NCBI GenBank assembly: GCA_937899435.1
Contig: CALBQG010000040.1
Span: forward strand, 1-18,301
DNA: 18,301 bases
Direction: 5' to 3'
Source of the DNA: UBA11540 sp003445125
GTDB taxonomy: Bacteria > Bacillota > Clostridia > Oscillospirales > Ruminococcaceae
Shown: piece after piece, positions 14,055-18,301 of the stretch
Position numbering within the stretch: the first letter of the stretch is position 1
Layout of the letters: each line of letters starts with the position of its first letter
Position numbers and translations under genes: made by a program
Notes under the pieces: model-generated
The model's database searches: none
The model's input: only the letters and a program-made list of their open reading frames with translations
Told to the model about the DNA's origin: nothing

Positions 14055-14760
14055 CAACGACCGCTATCTCACAATTCTGACAAGAGATAGCGGCGTTATT
14101 CATGCCTATGCCAACCGCGCGAACAGCATTCGCAGTCCTTTTTGTACCTCAACTTCTCTGATGTGCTATTCGGACTTCATTTTTTCGGAGAACAAGGGAA
14201 ATTACCGTGTCTGCTCCGCCGATTTGCGCAACGCATTTTTTAAAATCGGCAGAGATCTGACAAAGGTTTCCCTTTCGGCATATCTGTTGGATATCACCGC
14301 AACCGTCGGTGTCACCGACGGGCTGGAAAGCGAGCCGCTGTTGAGGCTTTTGCTGAACACACTGTTTTTCCTCGAAAAGGACGGTGCTGATCTTTTTTTG
14401 CTCAAAACACTGTTTGAGGTTCGCGCGCTGACCCTCGCGGGATTTGCCCCTCAGGTCGCCGCCTGCTGTGATTGCGGCGTCTATCCGGAATCCGCCGCCT
14501 ATTTTTTCATTACCGACGGCGAACTCCTCTGCCCTTCCTGCATGGAATCGCGGGAAAGAAAAACCGGCGGACAAAAGCTGGAAAAGGATCTGCTCGATGT
14601 CCTGCGCGTGATGGTATTCGGAAAACTCAGCGACGCTTTCAAGATTCGTCTCCCACAAAGCCGGATGCGCAATCTCTCGGAAATCACCGAGGAATTTTGC
14701 TGCTACCAACTGGAAAAAGCATTTGATACCCTGGCGTTTTTTTACGACACTGTACAATAG
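14005..14760 (+). CDS. recO: DNA repair protein RecO
   Basis: Recombination mediator that helps RecA load on single-stranded DNA coated with SSB and anneals strands. The 251-residue protein begins MQFKTDGIVIRQQKINDNDR, the usual N-terminal OB-fold start. It continues with a helical domain and a four-cysteine zinc site: C154/C157 (CCDCG) and C176/C179 (CPSC). The ATG at 14005 gives the family N-terminus and has GAAGGAA nine bases upstream. An earlier in-frame ATG at 13966 would add 13 unlike residues. The start lies inside the yqzL-like gene, so its translation may depend on that of the small gene. Confidence 0.95.
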   Translation: MQFKTDGIVIRQQKINDNDRYLTILTRDSGVIHAYANRANSIRSPFCTSTSLMCYSDFIFSENKGNYRVCSADLRNAFFKIGRDLTKVSLSAYLLDITATVGVTDGLESEPLLRLLLNTLFFLEKDGADLFLLKTLFEVRALTLAGFAPQVAACCDCGVYPESAAYFFITDGELLCPSCMESRERKTGGQKLEKDLLDVLRVMVFGKLSDAFKIRLPQSRMRNLSEITEEFCCYQLEKAFDTLAFFYDTVQ

Positions 14761-14795
14761 CCATTCATCTTTGTTTACAATAAAAGGAGTTACCT

Positions 14796-17168
14796 ATGGA
14801 CAAAGTCTATACCACCCTTGAGCTTGACAAAGTACTCCTGCGTCTTGCCAATGAAGCGCACTGTGAAGACACGCGGTCTTTGGCGCTCAATCTGGAGCCT
14901 GCGACTTCATTTTCGGAAACCAAGCGCCTTATGCGTTACACCAACGACGCTTACGTACTTTCCATGAGATACGGCTCACCGACGATTTTCGGTGTAAAAA
15001 ACATTACCCAAGCGGTCAAACGCGCCGACATTGGCGCAGTACTGACACCGCGGGAGCTGTTGAACATTGCTGAAGTGCTGCGAAACATTCGCGCTCTCTG
15101 CCAATGGCGCGAATATTCCAAGGACGAGCCGACCGTTTTGGACGACTATTTCGGACAACTGTCTCCCAACAAATACTTAGAGGACAAAATCACCGGAAGC
15201 ATTCTCTCCGAGGACGAAATTGCCGATTCCGCAAGCCCCGCTTTGGCGGAGATCCGCCGCAAAATGCGGCACTGCTCTCAAGAAGCGCGCAATCAGCTGG
15301 AAAAGATGGTTCGTTCCCCTGCCTATCAGAAATTTTTGCAGGAAAATATCATCACCATGCGCGACTCGCGTTTTGTGGTGCCGGTAAAAACCGAATTCAA
15401 AAACGAAGTGCAGGGATTGGTGCATGACACTTCTTCCAGCGGTGCCACCCTGTTCATTGAGCCTGCCGCCGTAGTTGAACTCAACAACGAGCTGAAAATT
15501 CTGCAATCCAAGGAAAAGGCGGAGATCGAAAGAATTCTGACCGAGCTTTCCGCGGAAACCGGTACTTTTGCCCAGTCCATTACCGACAGCTACACTGCGT
15601 TGATTTCTCTTGATCTTTTATTTTCCAAAGCCAATCTCGGAATTTCCATGCGCGCGTGTGTTCCCGAAATTTCGGACGACGGCGTGATCGAACTGAAAAA
15701 GGCACGGCATCCGCTGATTGATCCAAAGGTGGTCGTTCCAGTGGATATTTCACTCGGAGAAAAATTCGACACGCTGGTCATTACCGGTCCGAACACCGGA
15801 GGAAAAACCGTCGCTTTGAAAACACTGGGACTGTTTTCTCTGATGACCATGTGCGGGTTGATGATCCCCTGCGACGACACCAGCCGTATCAGCGTGTTTG
15901 ACAAAGTGCTTGCCGACATCGGCGACGAACAGAGCATCGAACAGAGTCTTTCCACGTTTTCTTCACACATCAAACGAATTATCGAAATTCTCAAGGTTGC
16001 TGACGAACATTCGCTGGTTCTGCTTGACGAATTGGCTTCCGGAACCGATCCTGCGGAAGGCGCTGCGTTGGCAATTGCCATTCTCGAAGATTTGCGCAGA
16101 AAAAAAGCGAAAATTGCCGCCACCACCCATTATTCCGAAATCAAGATGTACGCCTTGGAAACCGAAGGTGTGGAAAACGGATGCTGCGAATTTGACGTTT
16201 CCACTCTGAAGCCCACCTATAAGCTGCTCATCGGCATTCCCGGACGTTCCAACGCTTTCGCCATTTCCAAACGTCTCGGCATTGACGAAAGCATTATCGA
16301 ACGTGCCAAAGACCTTTTGTCCACGGAGGACACCCGCTTTGACTCGGTAGTCTCCTCTTTGGAAGAAACGCGTCTTGAACTGGCGCGTCAGCAGGAATCC
16401 GCCCGCCGTGATGCCGCCCGCGCATCTCAGGAAAAGGTTCAGGCGGAAGCTTTCAAAAAGCAGCTGGAAGCGGAAAAAGAAAAAGAAATCCAAAAGGCAC
16501 GCGAAACTGCCGAAAACATCGTCAGAGACACCAAACTTCAAGCGGAAAAACTCATTCGGGAACTGGAAGCCGCGTTGAAGGACAAAAATTCCGAAAGGTT
16601 TTCGGAAATGGCAAGCAAAGCCAAAGCGGAAATCAAATCGCGGTACGCCAAATTGGATGCGCTTGCCGATCCCGTTACCAAAAAGAACACCGAACCGTAT
16701 GTTCTCCCGAGAAAACTGAAAAAAGGCGACAATGTACTGATCGTGGACATTGACAAAAAAGGCGTTGTTCTTGCCGATCCCAAGGGCGACACCGTTCAGG
16801 TACAGGCGGGAATCATCAAAACCACAGTGAAGCTCAGCAACCTGAAGCTGCTCAAAGATCAGAATACCTCCACCGTCTCCTCAAGCACCTATACCGGACA
16901 GGTGAAAAGCAAAATCACCAACGATTTCAAATCCGAGCTTGACATCCGCGGCATGAATTTAGAGGAAGCCTATGCCGCTTTGGACAAATTTCTTGACGAC
17001 TGCATGATCGCTTCCCTCCCGCAGGCGCGCATCATTCACGGCAAGGGTACGGGTGTTCTGCGCAGCGGTGTACAGGAATATCTTCGCCGTCACAAAGGCA
17101 TCCGCTCGTTCAGACTCGGAGTTTACGGCGAAGGCGAAAGCGGCGTCACCATTGTGGAATTCAAATAG
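14796..17168 (+). CDS. mutS2: Endonuclease MutS2 / ribosome-rescue ATPase
   Basis: MutS-family ATPase with a C-terminal Smr nuclease domain. Proposed roles are suppression of homologous recombination and, in Bacillus, splitting of collided ribosomes. The 790-residue product has a core and clamp region (1-300), Walker A GPNTGGKT (331-338) and Walker B with DELASGTDPAEG from residue 411. A long charged coiled coil covers about 510-625, followed by a KOW-like small domain near 645-690. The Smr domain opens at LDIRG (D716) with HGKGTG at 748-753. It lacks the N-terminal mismatch-recognition domain of MutS1, as expected. AAGGAG lies six bases before the ATG. It stands alone 35 bases after recO with no visible terminator between. 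Confidence 0.97.
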   Translation: MDKVYTTLELDKVLLRLANEAHCEDTRSLALNLEPATSFSETKRLMRYTNDAYVLSMRYGSPTIFGVKNITQAVKRADIGAVLTPRELLNIAEVLRNIRALCQWREYSKDEPTVLDDYFGQLSPNKYLEDKITGSILSEDEIADSASPALAEIRRKMRHCSQEARNQLEKMVRSPAYQKFLQENIITMRDSRFVVPVKTEFKNEVQGLVHDTSSSGATLFIEPAAVVELNNELKILQSKEKAEIERILTELSAETGTFAQSITDSYTALISLDLLFSKANLGISMRACVPEISDDGVIELKKARHPLIDPKVVVPVDISLGEKFDTLVITGPNTGGKTVALKTLGLFSLMTMCGLMIPCDDTSRISVFDKVLADIGDEQSIEQSLSTFSSHIKRIIEILKVADEHSLVLLDELASGTDPAEGAALAIAILEDLRRKKAKIAATTHYSEIKMYALETEGVENGCCEFDVSTLKPTYKLLIGIPGRSNAFAISKRLGIDESIIERAKDLLSTEDTRFDSVVSSLEETRLELARQQESARRDAARASQEKVQAEAFKKQLEAEKEKEIQKARETAENIVRDTKLQAEKLIRELEAALKDKNSERFSEMASKAKAEIKSRYAKLDALADPVTKKNTEPYVLPRKLKKGDNVLIVDIDKKGVVLADPKGDTVQVQAGIIKTTVKLSNLKLLKDQNTSTVSSSTYTGQVKSKITNDFKSELDIRGMNLEEAYAALDKFLDDCMIASLPQARIIHGKGTGVLRSGVQEYLRRHKGIRSFRLGVYGEGESGVTIVEFK

Positions 17169-17178
17169 GAGACAAAAA

Positions 17179-17940
17179 ATGAACTGTCTTTCTTTGAGTG
17201 AAAAGCTTCATTGCCCCGTCACTTTTTTTGACGAGGTTCCTTCAACCAACGATTATCTGAAGGAAACAGCCCGCACTGATACAAAAGAATGTATGCTGGC
17301 AATTGCCGACAGGCAGACGCGCGGAAAAGGCCGTCTCGGGAAAACCTTCTATTCTCCTGCGGGTGCCGGCATTTACATGAGCTATTTGTTTTACCCCGAG
17401 CTTGAGGCAAAGGACGGGTATCTCCTGACCGTTTCCGCCGCCGTCGCCGTAGTGAAGGCTTTGAAAACGCTGTACGGCGTTTCAGCTGCCATCAAATGGG
17501 TCAACGACATTTACGTGGAGGGCAAAAAGCTCTGCGGAATTCTCAGTGAATCCGCCGTTACCGATACCGGTCGCCTTGCTTATGCCGTGGTGGGCATCGG
17601 CATCAACATTCAAAAAACCGCATACCCGCCTGAAATCCGCGACATTGCCGTTTCTTTGGAAGAAATCCTCGGAAAAAGTGAAATTGACCGTGAATCGCTG
17701 ATTGCGGAAATCTGGCGAAACTTTTCTTTTCTGCTGAACACCTGTTCCTCCCAACAAATCGTAAAGCTCTATCGCGAATCCTCTTTTCTCATCGGCAAAA
17801 CCGTTTCCGTATTTCATAACAACACGCCTTTCGATGCTGTGGTCACCGATATTGACGACGCGGCTCAACTCATTGTCAGCGACGCAAACGGCAGCGTTCA
17901 CGCACTGTCTTCCGGTGAAATCAGCATTAAAATAAAATAA
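17179..17940 (+). CDS. birA: Biotin--[acetyl-CoA-carboxylase] ligase, without HTH domain
   Basis: Activates biotin with ATP and attaches it to the carrier lysine of biotin enzymes. The 253 residues start directly with the catalytic domain. They include PSTNDYLKE (21-29), the biotinyl-AMP loop GKGRLGK (49-55), KWVNDI (106-111), GKKLCGIL with the conserved lysine (115-122) and GIGIN (139-143). A C-terminal SH3-like domain covers about 203-253. There is no N-terminal winged helix, so this copy should not repress biotin genes. The ATG at 17179 has AGGAG seven bases upstream, overlapping the mutS2 stop; longer in-frame readings run into mutS2 and add no family residues. Motif KWVNDI has valine where many homologues have proline. 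Confidence 0.95.
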   Translation: MNCLSLSEKLHCPVTFFDEVPSTNDYLKETARTDTKECMLAIADRQTRGKGRLGKTFYSPAGAGIYMSYLFYPELEAKDGYLLTVSAAVAVVKALKTLYGVSAAIKWVNDIYVEGKKLCGILSESAVTDTGRLAYAVVGIGINIQKTAYPPEIRDIAVSLEEILGKSEIDRESLIAEIWRNFSFLLNTCSSQQIVKLYRESSFLIGKTVSVFHNNTPFDAVVTDIDDAAQLIVSDANGSVHALSSGEISIKIK

Positions 17941-17954
17941 AAGGAGTACCCGAT

Positions 17955-18301
17955 ATGAAAAATCATTTTGGCGTTATGATCGACTGTTCCCGCAATGCTG
18001 TCATGAAACCCGCTTATGTCAAACACATGACAGATCTCCTCAGTGAGTTGGGCTACAACACCCTTATGCTCTACATAGAGGATACCTACGAAGTGGACGA
18101 CAACCCGTATTTCGGGCACTGGCGCGGTCGTTATACGCGCGAAGAACTCAAGGAAATGGATCGCTATGCACAAAGCAAAGGCATGGAGTTGATTCCCTGC
18201 ATCCAGACGTTGGCGCACTTGGGTCGGCTTTTCCGTTGGCAGACCTACCGTCAGATCAACGACATCGACGATATTTTGCTTGTCGGCGACGAGCGTGTGT
18301 T
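17955..18301 (+). CDS. GH20-like beta-N-acetylhexosaminidase (5' part only)
   Basis: The first 115 residues of a gene cut by the right edge. AAGGAG lies nine bases before the ATG at 17955, 14 bases after birA. There is no signal peptide, so the protein may be cytoplasmic. The sequence begins at a TIM barrel: GVMIDCSRNAVMKPAYVKHM (6-25), then LGYNTLMLYIEDTYEV (32-47). A block follows around YTREELKEMDRYAQSKGMEL and IPCIQTLAHLGRL (80-92), matching GH20 catalytic domains in order and spacing. The catalytic Asp-Glu pair would lie beyond the window. Substrate is probably an N-acetylhexosaminide, from family knowledge only. Confidence 0.82.
   Translation, partial: MKNHFGVMIDCSRNAVMKPAYVKHMTDLLSELGYNTLMLYIEDTYEVDDNPYFGHWRGRYTREELKEMDRYAQSKGMELIPCIQTLAHLGRLFRWQTYRQINDIDDILLVGDERV

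Noticed and set aside
14761..14795. Possible promoter before mutS2 (TACAAT at 14776)
   Set aside because: The -10-like hexamer has no -35 partner and would leave almost no leader before the ribosome binding site.
17053..17178. Upstream extension of birA that might supply a DNA-binding domain
   Set aside because: The extra residues are the out-of-frame reading of the mutS2 Smr domain and do not form a winged helix. AGGAG before the ATG at 17179 fits the short form.

Overview
The window looks like the chromosome of a Gram-positive member of the Bacillota, most likely class Clostridia and plausibly Oscillospirales. The evidence is gene content and order: yicC-remA-gmk-rpoZ-priA-def-fmt-rsmB-rlmN on one strand, and phoH-ybeY-era-yqzL-recO-mutS2 on the other. 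Strong AAGGAG/GGAGG ribosome binding sites, sigma-A type promoters and balanced base composition fit this. The taxonomic placement is inference. I see no tRNA, rRNA, CRISPR array, insertion sequence or prophage gene. Genes are packed with gaps of a few bases or overlaps, and no gene-free stretch exceeds 300 bases.

Left half (1-9825, minus strand) is one probable operon read right to left: rsmE, a Nudix hydrolase, yicC, remA, gmk, rpoZ, priA, def, fmt, a YugP-type zinc protease, rsmB and rlmN (cut by the window edge). These genes serve rRNA modification (RsmE, RsmB, RlmN), formyl-methionine handling at translation start and nascent-peptide deformylation (Fmt, Def), GMP phosphorylation, RNA polymerase assembly, replication restart and biofilm or osmotic regulation (RemA). 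A clear promoter (TTCACA-17-TATAAT) precedes rsmE. Compared with Bacillus subtilis, coaBC is missing between rpoZ and priA.

Centre (9826-9986) is a 161-base divergent promoter region with three copies of TTGTGAA/TTCACAA. It separates the minus operon from a two-gene plus-strand unit. That unit encodes a lipoprotein with a Ser/Glu-rich stalk and an M15B (VanY-type) peptidase domain, and a 164-residue single-pass membrane protein that I do not recognise by name but whose C-terminus looks PilN-like. The unit ends in a textbook intrinsic terminator that swallows the stop codon.

Right half (11397-18301, plus strand) starts at a strong promoter (TTGAGA-17-TATACT, extended -10). It reads phoH, ybeY, era, a small yqzL-like gene, recO, mutS2, birA (no DNA-binding domain) and the start of a GH20-like glycosidase. 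It covers rRNA maturation and 30S assembly (YbeY, Era, PhoH), recombination and ribosome rescue (RecO, MutS2) and biotin attachment. Genes often found in this locus in other Bacillota (yqfC/yqfD, pgpH, dgkA, cdd) are absent.

Most of the window is ordinary housekeeping DNA. The points most worth checking are the odd start of fmt (a likely AUA start or a recently lost AUG), the orphan PilN-like protein paired with the peptidase, the overlapped yqzL/recO pair and the repeated half-sites between the divergent promoters.
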